Source: Yeosuana aquiaggeris (GTDB taxonomy: Bacteria > Bacteroidota > Bacteroidia > Flavobacteriales > Flavobacteriaceae). Taken from it: DNA of 64,000 bases. Of this stretch, positions 36,476 through 46,600 are shown in pieces. The notes beneath the pieces are model-generated. The model ran no database searches and was not told where the DNA came from. It was given only the letters and a program-made list of their open reading frames with translations. A program made the position numbers and the translations under genes. The stretch spans positions 40,790 through 104,789 of the forward strand of contig NZ_JBAWKC010000007.1 of the NCBI RefSeq assembly GCF_044003965.1, written 5' to 3'. Position 1 is the first letter of the stretch, and the number at the start of each line of letters is the position of its first letter.

Positions 36476-39400
36476 TTATGCGGTTTTTCCGTGGTATTCA
36501 TTTAGGTATTCTTCTACTATCATGTTGCGAATAAACTCGATGGTATCTACATCCATGGGCGTATCGAGTGTTTTATTAAACTCGATAAACACCAGTTTAG
36601 CAACGATACGCGCAAAATAACTTTCGTTATTTAGACTGTCATTTCTATCTAGTACAGCAATATCAGTTTGTGATTTAATGTTTTGTAAGGCCTCTATAAT
36701 AGCTGTTTTTAATTTTGAAGGTTTGCCTGCTTCTATCAAACGTTTTTGCACACGTGCATATTTGGCATCGCCTTCGTATTTATCTTTCAATAACGCATTG
36801 CGTCTGTTCAATTCTTTGATTTTTTCGTGAATACTTTTTAAGGAGGTGATATTGGTTTGCATTTCATCTTGCGTTACCTCATTTAAATTTTTATCGTCAA
36901 ACAAACGACGCAATTCTTCATATAAACTAATCCATTCAGGGTCTTTGGTGTCAAAATTATTACCCAAAGCTTCTCTGGTTTTTTTAAGGATGTCTTTAAG
37001 TTCGCCAGCAAGCACCAATTCATTCTCACCGATTTTTCGGAATCCAAATACAATATCTTCCAATGCCATATTGAGCAGATTCCCAACGTCTTCATTTTGC
37101 TGTAAAGCATCCTTAGCATTAATTAAAGCTAAATGATTTACGGCTTCAATTCGTAACTCCCCTAATTTTCTGAAATCCATCTTTTCCAAAAGCTCATACT
37201 CACCAAGCAAACGAATGATATTATATAAAGCGCGAGCATCTTCTAAGGCCTTTTTAATTTTCAGCATCTCGCCATGGTCGCTTATTTGGGAGATTTGAGA
37301 GGAGAAGTTTTCTGCATTTTTTAAATCATAATCCGCAAGGGTTTCCTTAATTTCACGAATGGAAGCTTCCATTTCTTCACGTGTCATGAATAAGTTAGAA
37401 TAGCTTTCCATTTCATCTCCTAAAAGTTCTTGCAACTCGTCAAAATAGGCTTTGTTAGTTTTATCAAACTCTTTAGAGATGTCTGCAAAATCTACAACAT
37501 GTCCATATTTATAACTCTTATATTTACGATTAACACGTGTTAGGGCTTGCAATAAATTATGTGCTTTAATAACTCGCCCTAGATAGATTTTCTTTAAACG
37601 TTTCGCATCAAAACCGGTAAGTAGCATATTATAAACAAACAAAAAGTCAATCTTTCCTGCTTTGAAATCATCACGCCATTGTGTTAAGTCATCTTTACTT
37701 CCTGAATCGTACAAAATAAGTGCTGCTTTTTTAACGCGATAGTCTTCTTTACGTAATTCACTATATTTTGTATTGGGTTCAGCAGCCATCAAGATTGACC
37801 CATCTGATTCAGGGTCGGCATAAACACGATTAAAAATGGCGTACATTTCTTCGGCTTGTTCACTACTGTCGCAAATAACCATACCACCAACACTTGGGTC
37901 ATTATTTCGTTGTCTAAACTGCTGAAAGTCGTTAACAATATACTTTAGCATAGGTGCTACAAAGGATGGATGAGCATAAACATACTTTTTATCTGCTTCA
38001 CCTTTCATAATATCTATACTATCCAATGCTTTTTTAAGCAGAATTTTATATTCGGTCTCTATTTCCTCACGAATCAGTTTTAAGGTATAGCCATCAGCAA
38101 TAGATTTGTTATAATAGTACTTATGAATATAATTGCCAAATAAGTCTTTAGACTTCAAGCTTTCGCCTATTAATGGTGTACCCGTTAATCCAATTTTAAT
38201 GGCATTCCTATCAGACTGTTCCAAATTAGCTAAAAAACTACCTTCTGGATTATAACTACGATGAACTTCATCTAAAAAATAAACGCGTTGAATATTGATA
38301 TTGTAATCGGTTGTAGTAATAACATCTGAGTCATTTTCAAACTTTTGAATGTTTACTACCGTAATTTCTCTTTGACCTCTGTCATTATTAACTGCTGTGG
38401 TTTTCTTCAAATCTGCTACAAACGCTTCCCTAGTTTTTACGGTGTGTACTTTTAAGCCACGAGCCGTAAACTCATCGCGTGCTTGGCTTAACAAATCCAA
38501 ACGGTCTACAATGAAATAAAACTTTGGTATGATATGTTGCTTTTGGAAATAATCCGTCAAAAAATGCGTATTGTAATAAGCTAAGGCTGTTTTACCACTT
38601 CCTTGCGTATGCCAAATAATCCCTTTACGAATCCCTTCATCCAATTTAGTCTCAATAGCTTTAGTAGCAAACAATTGTGGATAACGCATTATATGCTTTT
38701 CTAAACCATTAATTTCTTTTACATATGCCAAAGCATATTGCAACATAAACTTTAAGCGCTCTTTACTTAATAAAGAGGTTAAAATACGATTGGTAGCTGA
38801 ATTAGGATTTTTGTTAGTAGCATATTCAACACTATTTTTTATAGATTGATAATTGGTGTCTTTGAGTAAAAAATCCTCGACTTTAAAGTCTAATGGTTTC
38901 AGCTCTTTGGATAGATTAAAGCCAATTTCTTCTCTAAAATAATTGAATACGGGTTTTTGATAAGATGGAGACGCATAAAAGGCACCTTGCCAAGGCTCAA
39001 TCTCATTGTCATCATACTCCATATTATTAGAAAAAATCATGAACTGAGTAATATTCACAAACTTTCTAAATTTTTTATTTTGAAAACGAGATTCTATACG
39101 GTTTCGTTCGGCAATAACCCCATCACGATTATTTGGTTTTTTAACTTCAATAAACACCAATGGCATACCATTAATTAGACAAATAACATCTGGTCTGAAA
39201 TTATCTTCTCCATTTTGATAAGGTAATTCAGTAACCATATGAAAATCGTTATTATCAAAGTTTTCAAAATCAATAAGCCTAATGCCTGAACGATTGGTGA
39301 GCATTTCAAAAAAGACTTTACCTAAATCTTCATTTTCAAGTGCCAGATCAATTTCCTGATAGAGTCGATTAATGTCCGCTTCTGAAATACCTTTATTAAT

Positions 39401-39547
39401 TTTTGCTATGGATTTTTTAAAAATATCTTTAAAAATATTGGTTTCTAAATCCCAATCGGCTTCTTTTAAAGATAAGTACGTATAGCCCAACTGGGTTAGG
39501 TGAAGTATTGCTGGTAATTTTACTCTGGAGTCTTCGTTAAAGGCCAT
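36476..39547 (-). CDS. hsdR: Type I restriction endonuclease subunit HsdR
   Basis: A 1023-residue motor-nuclease subunit. The N-terminal PD-(D/E)xK nuclease has FRPDVICLING and LVFIEVKKPNN (about 115-140). The SF2 motor has Walker A TQGSGKTALAYYN (about 315), DEVHRSY (about 425), SAT-like LTGTPL and the RVNRKYKSYKYGHVVDFADI region (about 680-700). A C-terminal helical domain for HsdM/S contact follows. It translocates unmodified DNA and cuts at a distance. It starts 81 bases after the UvrD-like helicase gene and continues into hsdM. Confidence 0.95.
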   Translation of the reverse strand: MAFNEDSRVKLPAILHLTQLGYTYLSLKEADWDLETNIFKDIFKKSIAKINKGISEADINRLYQEIDLALENEDLGKVFFEMLTNRSGIRLIDFENFDNNDFHMVTELPYQNGEDNFRPDVICLINGMPLVFIEVKKPNNRDGVIAERNRIESRFQNKKFRKFVNITQFMIFSNNMEYDDNEIEPWQGAFYASPSYQKPVFNYFREEIGFNLSKELKPLDFKVEDFLLKDTNYQSIKNSVEYATNKNPNSATNRILTSLLSKERLKFMLQYALAYVKEINGLEKHIMRYPQLFATKAIETKLDEGIRKGIIWHTQGSGKTALAYYNTHFLTDYFQKQHIIPKFYFIVDRLDLLSQARDEFTARGLKVHTVKTREAFVADLKKTTAVNNDRGQREITVVNIQKFENDSDVITTTDYNINIQRVYFLDEVHRSYNPEGSFLANLEQSDRNAIKIGLTGTPLIGESLKSKDLFGNYIHKYYYNKSIADGYTLKLIREEIETEYKILLKKALDSIDIMKGEADKKYVYAHPSFVAPMLKYIVNDFQQFRQRNNDPSVGGMVICDSSEQAEEMYAIFNRVYADPESDGSILMAAEPNTKYSELRKEDYRVKKAALILYDSGSKDDLTQWRDDFKAGKIDFLFVYNMLLTGFDAKRLKKIYLGRVIKAHNLLQALTRVNRKYKSYKYGHVVDFADISKEFDKTNKAYFDELQELLGDEMESYSNLFMTREEMEASIREIKETLADYDLKNAENFSSQISQISDHGEMLKIKKALEDARALYNIIRLLGEYELLEKMDFRKLGELRIEAVNHLALINAKDALQQNEDVGNLLNMALEDIVFGFRKIGENELVLAGELKDILKKTREALGNNFDTKDPEWISLYEELRRLFDDKNLNEVTQDEMQTNITSLKSIHEKIKELNRRNALLKDKYEGDAKYARVQKRLIEAGKPSKLKTAIIEALQNIKSQTDIAVLDRNDSLNNESYFARIVAKLVFIEFNKTLDTPMDVDTIEFIRNMIVEEYLNEYHGKTA

Positions 39548-39628
39548 ATTATATTATTTCAATGTACTCTATGATGTTAAATTCTTACTACCATTCTGCC
39601 TTTTACAAATTTTAAGCTAAGCAAAAAT

Positions 39629-42001
39629 TTATAACAATTCAGCTAATGATTCAGGGTAAACAATCCATTTATCACCGTTTTTACCCTCATTATATTTAAT
39701 CCCAATTTTTTCTCCTTCCGCAGTAATAGTATACTTATCGAGAATGTATTTCTTTGAAGTCATTTTGGCAATAACTTCATTATAGGATTTACCTTTAATT
39801 TTTCCTAAGTTAGATGCAGAAAGTAATTTTTGATCTAAAGTTACTTTTTCTTTACTTAATTTAGAACCACATTTAGAACAATAGTTATCTGTTTCATTTA
39901 CTGTATTACCACAATCACATTGATATATTTTAAAAACTTCTGAATCAACACTTTTTGGTTCACGTTTGTACTTTCTTGGAATCTCATTTATAAATCTTGA
40001 AGGATTATCTTTTTGAGTCATTAAAAATAGGTGATCCTTTGCTCTTGTTAAAGCTACATAAAACAAACGTCTTTCCTCCTCTAGTAATAAATCATGCTTT
40101 GTCTCCTTAATAGTTTGGAAAATAATATCAGACAGCCAAACATCTGGAAAACCTCCTTTACCATCAGTTAAACCAATGATAAAAACCGCTTTTGACTCTA
40201 ATCCTTTTGAGGAATGAATTGTTTTAGAACTCACAAATAATCCTGATTTTTTAAAGGCCTCAAAATATGCCTTATACATATTACTTCTTCTATATAAAAA
40301 GAGGATATCTTCTTTATTAAATCCTTGATCTATTAACTTTTTGACTTGAACAATAGCATAATCAATATTTTGTTCTTCTGTTTCCCCTTCAAATACATGA
40401 ATAGCACTATTTCCCTCTTTAAAAGCTTCAATATGCTTGTCTACCCTAAATTTATTATGTTTTATTAATTCATTACTTGCTCCAACAATGTTAGGCGTGC
40501 TGCGATAGTTAACATCAAGTTTTATAATATTGGAATTTGGATAATGCTGTTCGAAATTAACTATATAATCAACGTTTGAACCTCTAAAACCATAAATACT
40601 TTGCCAATCGTCTCCTACACAAAATAACTGTGTATCTTCTTTTAAAAGAAGGGTTAATAGATCGACTTGCAAACTGTTTACATCTTGAAATTCATCCACT
40701 AGAACGTATTTAAATCGCTTTCTAATAGTATCAAGCAACGTATTATTTTTCTTTAACAAGTCAATTGTTCCTAATATTAAATCATTGAAGTCTTGATAGG
40801 ATTTATTGACACAATATTCATTGTATTTTTCAATTAGTATTTCAGCAAATTCATAAAATTTTCTTACTCTTTCATGAGCGCTTTTCTTACCCTTATTTGC
40901 AACACTGCTAAGATCAAAATTCTCTACTTTGATCATATCCATTGTGGTTAACACTTGCTTTCTGAAGTCATTTACTTCCTTATGGTAGTACTTGAACTCT
41001 TCTTCATAATTTAAGCTAGAATCATATTTATAATCCAAAGGGAGACGGCCTTTTATAGATTTTTCCAGAATTAGATTAAAGAATGCCGTATCTTTTGTTT
41101 GTGATTCATAAGTTTTAACAAGCACTTTGCCACCTTCCAATAATTCCTTTTCCTTCGCCGCCATTGGAGCACTTAAATTACTGATATGCTCTAAATAAAC
41201 ATTGGCTTCAGGAATAAAGAAATCTGGCTTAAAATCAAATTTCTTAATATTTACAATAGGCTCATAAATAAATTTGATGTTGTGACGATATAACCAATCT
41301 GCAATATATTGTTCCGATTTTGAACGAACTTTTGTTCCGTTTAAACTTGTGTAATTCGTTGGATAATCCTTACCTTTTTTACTTGGAGTAAAATCAATTC
41401 TATCTACCAGATAATCCAATAAATATTTTTTAAAATCAATTAAAAAATTCTTGTCTTCACAACATTCAATAAGAATCCTCCCCAAAACGTCCCCTCTCGT
41501 TTCCTTAGCCGTTAAAGAATTTAAATCTTCATCTGCGGACTTTGAATCTAGAATTAATCTGAAACTGTTGTCATTGAAATTATTCAAAGTTCCTTTCGTT
41601 CCCCAGTCTTTCATTATTTTATAACAAAGACTATGAAATGTGCTTATCGACACATTTTTAACCCATTTATACTTTTTTAAATAAGTATATCGATCTTGTG
41701 TAATTTGATCAACTTTTCTCTTGGTTTTAAATAACGCCTCATAATCACCAGAAAAATCTGCTGCCATAATGAGCCGATCTATCATTTCATTAGTTGCATT
41801 TTTTGTAAAAGTGATGGCTAAAATTTCAGAAGTTTTGACTTTTTTGTCCTTAATTAGATATTCTAATTTTTGAATAAGGGTTTTTGTTTTTCCAGAACCA
41901 GCACCAGCGAGTACTAAAAGCCTTTTTTCTTCAGACATCACCGCTTCAAGTTGTTTTTGATTAAGACTTGTTAAATCGGTGTTTGTTGTAATTTGTTTCA
42001 T
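39629..42001 (-). CDS. UvrD/Rep-family helicase with PD-(D/E)xK-like insertion and C-terminal zinc ribbon
   Basis: A 790-residue SF1A helicase. Walker A VLAGAGSGKTKTLIQKL is near residue 32, the DEFQDVN motif near 440, QSIYGFRGS near 465 and the C-terminal motifs SSKGLESKAVFIIGL and EERRLFYVALTRA. Between motifs Ia and II is an insertion (about 225-320) with SEQYIADWLYRHNIKF and FKPDFFIP...VYLEH, shaped like a degenerate PD-(D/E)xK nuclease fold as seen in helicase IV-like proteins. A zinc ribbon (CDCGNTV...CSKCG) lies near 705-725. First gene of the defence operon; DNA repair or antiphage role not resolved. Confidence 0.88.
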   Translation of the reverse strand: MKQITTNTDLTSLNQKQLEAVMSEEKRLLVLAGAGSGKTKTLIQKLEYLIKDKKVKTSEILAITFTKNATNEMIDRLIMAADFSGDYEALFKTKRKVDQITQDRYTYLKKYKWVKNVSISTFHSLCYKIMKDWGTKGTLNNFNDNSFRLILDSKSADEDLNSLTAKETRGDVLGRILIECCEDKNFLIDFKKYLLDYLVDRIDFTPSKKGKDYPTNYTSLNGTKVRSKSEQYIADWLYRHNIKFIYEPIVNIKKFDFKPDFFIPEANVYLEHISNLSAPMAAKEKELLEGGKVLVKTYESQTKDTAFFNLILEKSIKGRLPLDYKYDSSLNYEEEFKYYHKEVNDFRKQVLTTMDMIKVENFDLSSVANKGKKSAHERVRKFYEFAEILIEKYNEYCVNKSYQDFNDLILGTIDLLKKNNTLLDTIRKRFKYVLVDEFQDVNSLQVDLLTLLLKEDTQLFCVGDDWQSIYGFRGSNVDYIVNFEQHYPNSNIIKLDVNYRSTPNIVGASNELIKHNKFRVDKHIEAFKEGNSAIHVFEGETEEQNIDYAIVQVKKLIDQGFNKEDILFLYRRSNMYKAYFEAFKKSGLFVSSKTIHSSKGLESKAVFIIGLTDGKGGFPDVWLSDIIFQTIKETKHDLLLEEERRLFYVALTRAKDHLFLMTQKDNPSRFINEIPRKYKREPKSVDSEVFKIYQCDCGNTVNETDNYCSKCGSKLSKEKVTLDQKLLSASNLGKIKGKSYNEVIAKMTSKKYILDKYTITAEGEKIGIKYNEGKNGDKWIVYPESLAELL

Positions 42002-42070
42002 TAATTTATTTTCTCAGTAAAGAAGGGTTTCCTCATAATTGATGCTAAAAATACTTGTTATTAGGAAAAC

Positions 42071-42088
42071 ATTTTATGACTTAAGTCA
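42071..42088 (-). promoter_or_regulatory. Shared defence dyad motif upstream of the helicase operon
   Basis: Minus strand TGACTTAAGTCATAAAAT, 70-87 bases before the helicase start. The first 12 bases are a perfect palindrome. The rest of the 315-base gap (42002-42316) holds no gene that I can support. Related copies are at 28844-28861 and 43425-43442. Confidence 0.55.
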
Positions 42089-42316
42089 CCTATCTCATTA
42101 CTTTCAAATATATAATTTTTCATACAAAAGCATTTACGGTTTTACCTTAATTAGAGTAAAAGTTTGTTAAAAAGTGGAGTTTTATAATACTCAAGAAGTT
42201 AAAGGTGTATTTTAAATAGTTATTTTTTTAGTTATTAATTTATTATCGTTTGCTCTATTATCGTTTCCTCTAAAAAATCACTACCCAATGTAAACAAAAC
42301 TATAATATTAATGACA

Positions 42317-43006
42317 TTACTTCGTCACTTCTCTTTTTGCTTCTTCAACCATATACATGGTTTTGCATGTGGGACAAAGTAGATAATACTCATAATAATA
42401 GGTTTGATTTTGTTTTATTTTTTTGTTTTTTGGAGTTTTCTTAATTACTGAAGTATTACATTTTCTACATAAATCACCTTCCTTCACAATTTTCTGTTCT
42501 TGGTAGTACTCAATATTTTCTAAATACTCTAAGTAGCCTTCATCCTCGATTTTATGTTCTGAGTTAATGCCTTGATTAGCTAAAACATCACATTGTTCAT
42601 TTTCAATATGTCCGTCATGTCCTTTTACCCATTTAAATGTAACTTCATGTTTGTCAATAAAATCCAATAATCTTTCCCATAAATCCCTATTAAGCACTAA
42701 ATTACCTTTTTTGCGAATCCAATTGTTCCTTTCCCAATTTACTGCCCAACCTTTTACTATGCCATCAACAACATATTTGGAATCTGAGTACACTGTAACC
42801 TTTGCTTTGGTTTTTATTTTTTCTAGACCAAAAATCACCGCCATCAACTCCATTCGGTTATTTGTAGTTAATTCATAGCCTTGAGAAAACTCTTTTGTTC
42901 TTCCTTTATAAGAAAGTATAACACCAAAACCCCCTTTCCCTGGGTTCGGTTCAGCTCCCCCATCAGAAAACAATTCAATATTTGGTATTTCTTCCCATTT
43001 CTGCAT
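42317..43006 (-). CDS. RNase H (type 1) with C-terminal zinc ribbon
   Basis: A 229-residue protein. Residues about 8-145 are a type 1 RNase H domain with acidic active-site residues Asp15 (FSDGGAEPNPG), Glu53 (NNRMELMA), Asp75 (YSDSKYV) and the final Asp in EQCDVLAN. The tail (about 170-225) has a CxxC pair (CRKCN) and a second pair (CPTCK), a likely zinc ribbon. It cuts RNA in RNA-DNA hybrids. Ordinary RnhA is about 155 residues, so the zinc tail is an addition. Its position beside the defence operon suggests either island cargo or a repair partner. Confidence 0.93.
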   Translation of the reverse strand: MQKWEEIPNIELFSDGGAEPNPGKGGFGVILSYKGRTKEFSQGYELTTNNRMELMAVIFGLEKIKTKAKVTVYSDSKYVVDGIVKGWAVNWERNNWIRKKGNLVLNRDLWERLLDFIDKHEVTFKWVKGHDGHIENEQCDVLANQGINSEHKIEDEGYLEYLENIEYYQEQKIVKEGDLCRKCNTSVIKKTPKNKKIKQNQTYYYEYYLLCPTCKTMYMVEEAKREVTK

Positions 43007-43424
43007 ATTAATTCAGACTAATAATTTATATAATTTAAAAAGTTAAATTTATTTAATTATGATGCTTAAATGAAACTATTGTTTAAAAAAATCTTGAACT
43101 ACCTTCCCCCTCAGATTCGAACCTTATTCAAAAATACGTTCATTTACTGAATTTCCGAATCTTCAAAATAATTACCCGAAATAATAGAGAAACAAAATAA
43201 GAAATTGTATTACTAAAACATGAACACTCTTTTCTCCTATTGTTTTGACCAGAGATTTTTTTAGTATTTTAAGATTAATTTTGACAGTATCATATGATAA
43301 ATATTGCGTTTTGAAAGAAAAAAACTTATTTAAATAAACTAAAGAAGAACCGTAAGGAATACCGCACAAATCTTTCCTAAATAGAAGTTACATTTATTGA
43401 ACTATTCGAAAATACATACAAATG

Positions 43425-43442
43425 TGACTGTTGTCATAAAAT
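43425..43442 (+). promoter_or_regulatory. Third copy of the defence dyad motif
   Basis: TGACTGTTGTCATAAAAT, oriented toward the STAND NTPase gene at 43698. It shares TGACT, GTCATAAAAT and spacing with the copies upstream of mcrB and of the helicase operon. It lies outside (left of) the cassette core at 43587. Confidence 0.45.
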
Positions 43443-43497
43443 ACGTTCAAACAGAAAACTATATTTGAGTATCTTTATTGATGAAATAGATACGCTT

Positions 43498-43591
43498 GGT
43501 GAATATACCCACCCATATTTGAAGGATATATTCACCTTTTAGTGTATATATAGTGTGGGTATATATACTAGTAAATATATCTACTTGTTGT
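43498..43591 (+). repeat. attI-like leader of cassette block 1
   Basis: GGTGAATATA (43498-43507) pairs with TATATTCACC (43527-43536); TATACCCAC (43504-43512) pairs with GTGGGTATA (43555-43563). The last 37 bases (43555-43591), ending in the GTTGT core, match 51910-51946 at 32 of 37 positions. Each copy stands at the left end of a cassette block. It may be an attI-type primary site or the attC of a lost cassette. Confidence 0.5.
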
Positions 43592-43697
43592 ACACAAGCT
43601 ATGGAAACCAGCCGCACAAACAGCACATTTGGTTTTCCCACTACTAAAGCCAACGTTTAAAAACCAAAAGAGCTGTTTTTAGCCAACACGCAATGAG

Positions 43698-46600
43698 ATG
43701 AGCAGACTACAAGAAATCGAAAAGGAATTAACTTCAATAAACGATGCCGTTTTCCAAGAATTATGTGACAGCTTTTTAAGTATTAGAAATAAAAACTACT
43801 CTGCCTTTTCAAGGACTGGAAGTCAAAGTGGAAAACAAAAAACTACAGTAGGAACACCAGATTCTTTTTTACTTCTACCAAATGGACAATATATTTTTGT
43901 TGAGCACTCAACAAATATAACTTCTGGACTTTCAAAACTAAAAGACGATATAAATAAATGTATTGATGTAACTAAGACTGGTATTGAGTTAAATAAAATT
44001 TCTGAAATAATTTTATGTATTAACTTTAGTCTAAAGGCAGATGAAGTTGAGGAATTAAAAAATCTTCTATCTGGTACTTATATCCAACTTACTGTTTATA
44101 CTCTAGATTCATTAGCTGTAGAACTTCATCTTCACCATCGAGATTTAACTCATCAATATCTAGGCTTACCTTTAGACACAGGACAGATTGTATCCATTAA
44201 ACAATTCATAAAAGAATACAATAGTGCCTCTAAAGGTATTTCAACACCATTAGACAATACGTTTTTACATAGAGAAAAAGAACTTACTGAACTATGTAAT
44301 TCCTTGAATGAATCAGATATTATAATTCTTACTGGTGCACCTGGAGTAGGAAAAACAAAATTAGCATTAGAATCTATTTATAATTTTCTTAAAGAGAACC
44401 TAGATTATAATGCTTACTGCATTTCTTATAAAAATCACACATTACTAAATGACCTTTATCAATACTTCAAAGAAGACGAAAACTATATTTTATTTGTTGA
44501 TGACGCAAACAGGATAGATGCATTCAATCAAATAATCGGTTTTTACAAAACACCAAGAAAAGGTAAACTAAAAATCATAATAACTGTTCGTGATTATGCA
44601 TTCCAAGAGATTGGATTATTATGTCAAGAATTTTCACCTCAAAGGGTTGATGTATACAAATTAAATGATGAGCAAATAAAAGATATTATTGAAGCTAAAC
44701 CTTTTGAGATATTAAACCCTGAATATCAAAGAGTAATTATTCAAATTTCAGATGGTAATCCAAGGTTGGCTATTATGACTTCCTTATTAGCTAAAGCCGA
44801 ACAAAATATTTACGTGCTTTCTGATGTTTCCGATTTATTTGAAAAGTATTTTTCCACATTTATAAAAGATGAAGGAGAATTTGCTACCGATTTAAACATT
44901 AAGATTCTCGGTATTATTGCATTTTTCTATACTATACCTTACAAGGACAGGGCTGTAACTGAATCTATTTTAGCAAATTTCAATATAGAATACGATGAAT
45001 TCATTGATGCTATTGATATACTTGATAAACTAGAACTTGTTGAAATTCAGTTTGAACACATTAAAATACCTGAACAGAATATTTCAACTTACTTTTTCTA
45101 CAAAGCATTCATAAAAGATGATTTACTTTCTTTCGAGGTTCTACTAAGTAATTATTTTGAGTCCAATAATTATCGTTTTAATGATTGTGTAATTCCTGCC
45201 AATAACACATTTGGCCCTGAGAATGTAATGGAAAAATTAAAGCCAAAACTTCAGGATTATTGGAAAACGATTAAAGGAGAGCATAAAAAAGCTTTAAAAC
45301 TACTAGCAACTTTCTGGTACTATCTTCAGGACGAATCTCTAGCATATGTCTATGAATTTATTGAAGGCCTCGAGAAAGAAGAGACTGAAGATTACACTGT
45401 AACTTATAAGAATAATCAATTTGCATACGACAAGAACGATATAATTGAACTTTTAGGTGAGTTTTTTAGATTTCCATCAAATTTAAAAGATGCGATACAA
45501 CTCTCTTTCGAATATGTCAGAAAACAACCAAAACATCTACCTGAATTAATTCATAAAGTTAGAGAGAAATTAAGTTTTGATGTTGAAGACGAAAAATATC
45601 GATTTGAAAGACAGAATGTACTATTTGACTGTCTAATTGAAGGTCTAAACTCAAACGATAAATTGTATTCAATTGCTTTTTTCGAGCTTTCAAAAAGCTT
45701 TATAGCTTTTAAATATCATCAAATTAAGGGAGGAAGAAATAATTCTATTACTTGGTATGATTATCCAATTCCAGCATCTCATTCCGTTAAAAATTTTAGA
45801 GAAAAAATATGGAATTCTTTGTTTAGCAATTTTGATGATTATCCAAAAGAATCATTTAATGTTTTATTAAGTCACCCAAGTGGCAGAAGAGACATAACCA
45901 AGGATTTATTAGAGTTTGATGTTAATTTTATTGTTGAAATAATTCAAAAAAAATTAAATAATGAATCGTTTGAGCATTGTAGATATGTACAAAGACAAAT
46001 CAAAGATTTACAAAGTAATTCAATTGACTTACCAATATTCTCATCTCTAAAAGAGCAGTTTATAAATGATATGTATAAAACATTTCTCTTAATAGATTGG
46101 AACAGAATTAGAGATAAAGAGATGTTTGAGTTTGATGATTTCAGAGAATACGATAGGTTGAAAGAAAATGAAATTAGGAAATCTTTCATATTCAGCTCTA
46201 TTGACGAGTTTAAAGGATTCTATAAAAGCTTCATTTATCTAAGTAATGTCAGCGATAATAATTGGAACTATAATAAATCATATGACTGTATTATTGACGA
46301 AAACCTTAATAAAAATTTTGAATTAGGTTTAGAAATGCTAATTGAAACTGTAAAAAAAGATAATGAGATTGGTTATTTACCGTGGGCTGTTTTTCGCAAT
46401 CAATTAAATGATTCTGAGAAGGCATCAAAAATATGGAAATTAATTTCGGACTATAGTTTCAAATCAAAATTTCAATGGCAAATGTCATATTTCAATTATT
46501 TATCAACTTCTTTAATTGATGATGAAAAAGTGAAGAACTTATTAGAGACGGTTGAAAACATTGATGAGCGCTATACAATTCATTTTGATATGCTTCAAAA

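Larger units (their letters stand above)
43007..43697. other. 690-base gap: boundary between defence island and cassette array
   Basis: No supported gene. From left to right it holds AT-rich sequence, a dyad motif shared with the defence operons (43425), a set of nested inverted repeats and the leader-like sequence ending in the first GTT core (43498-43591), then the short 5' part of the first cassette. Confidence 0.6.

Noticed and set aside
43110..43130. TTCGAACC-like T-loop in the gap before the array, as a tRNA remnant
   Set aside because: Only the T-loop heptamer region matches. No acceptor or discriminator pattern is in place on either side, and it does not match the tRNA-Ser end.
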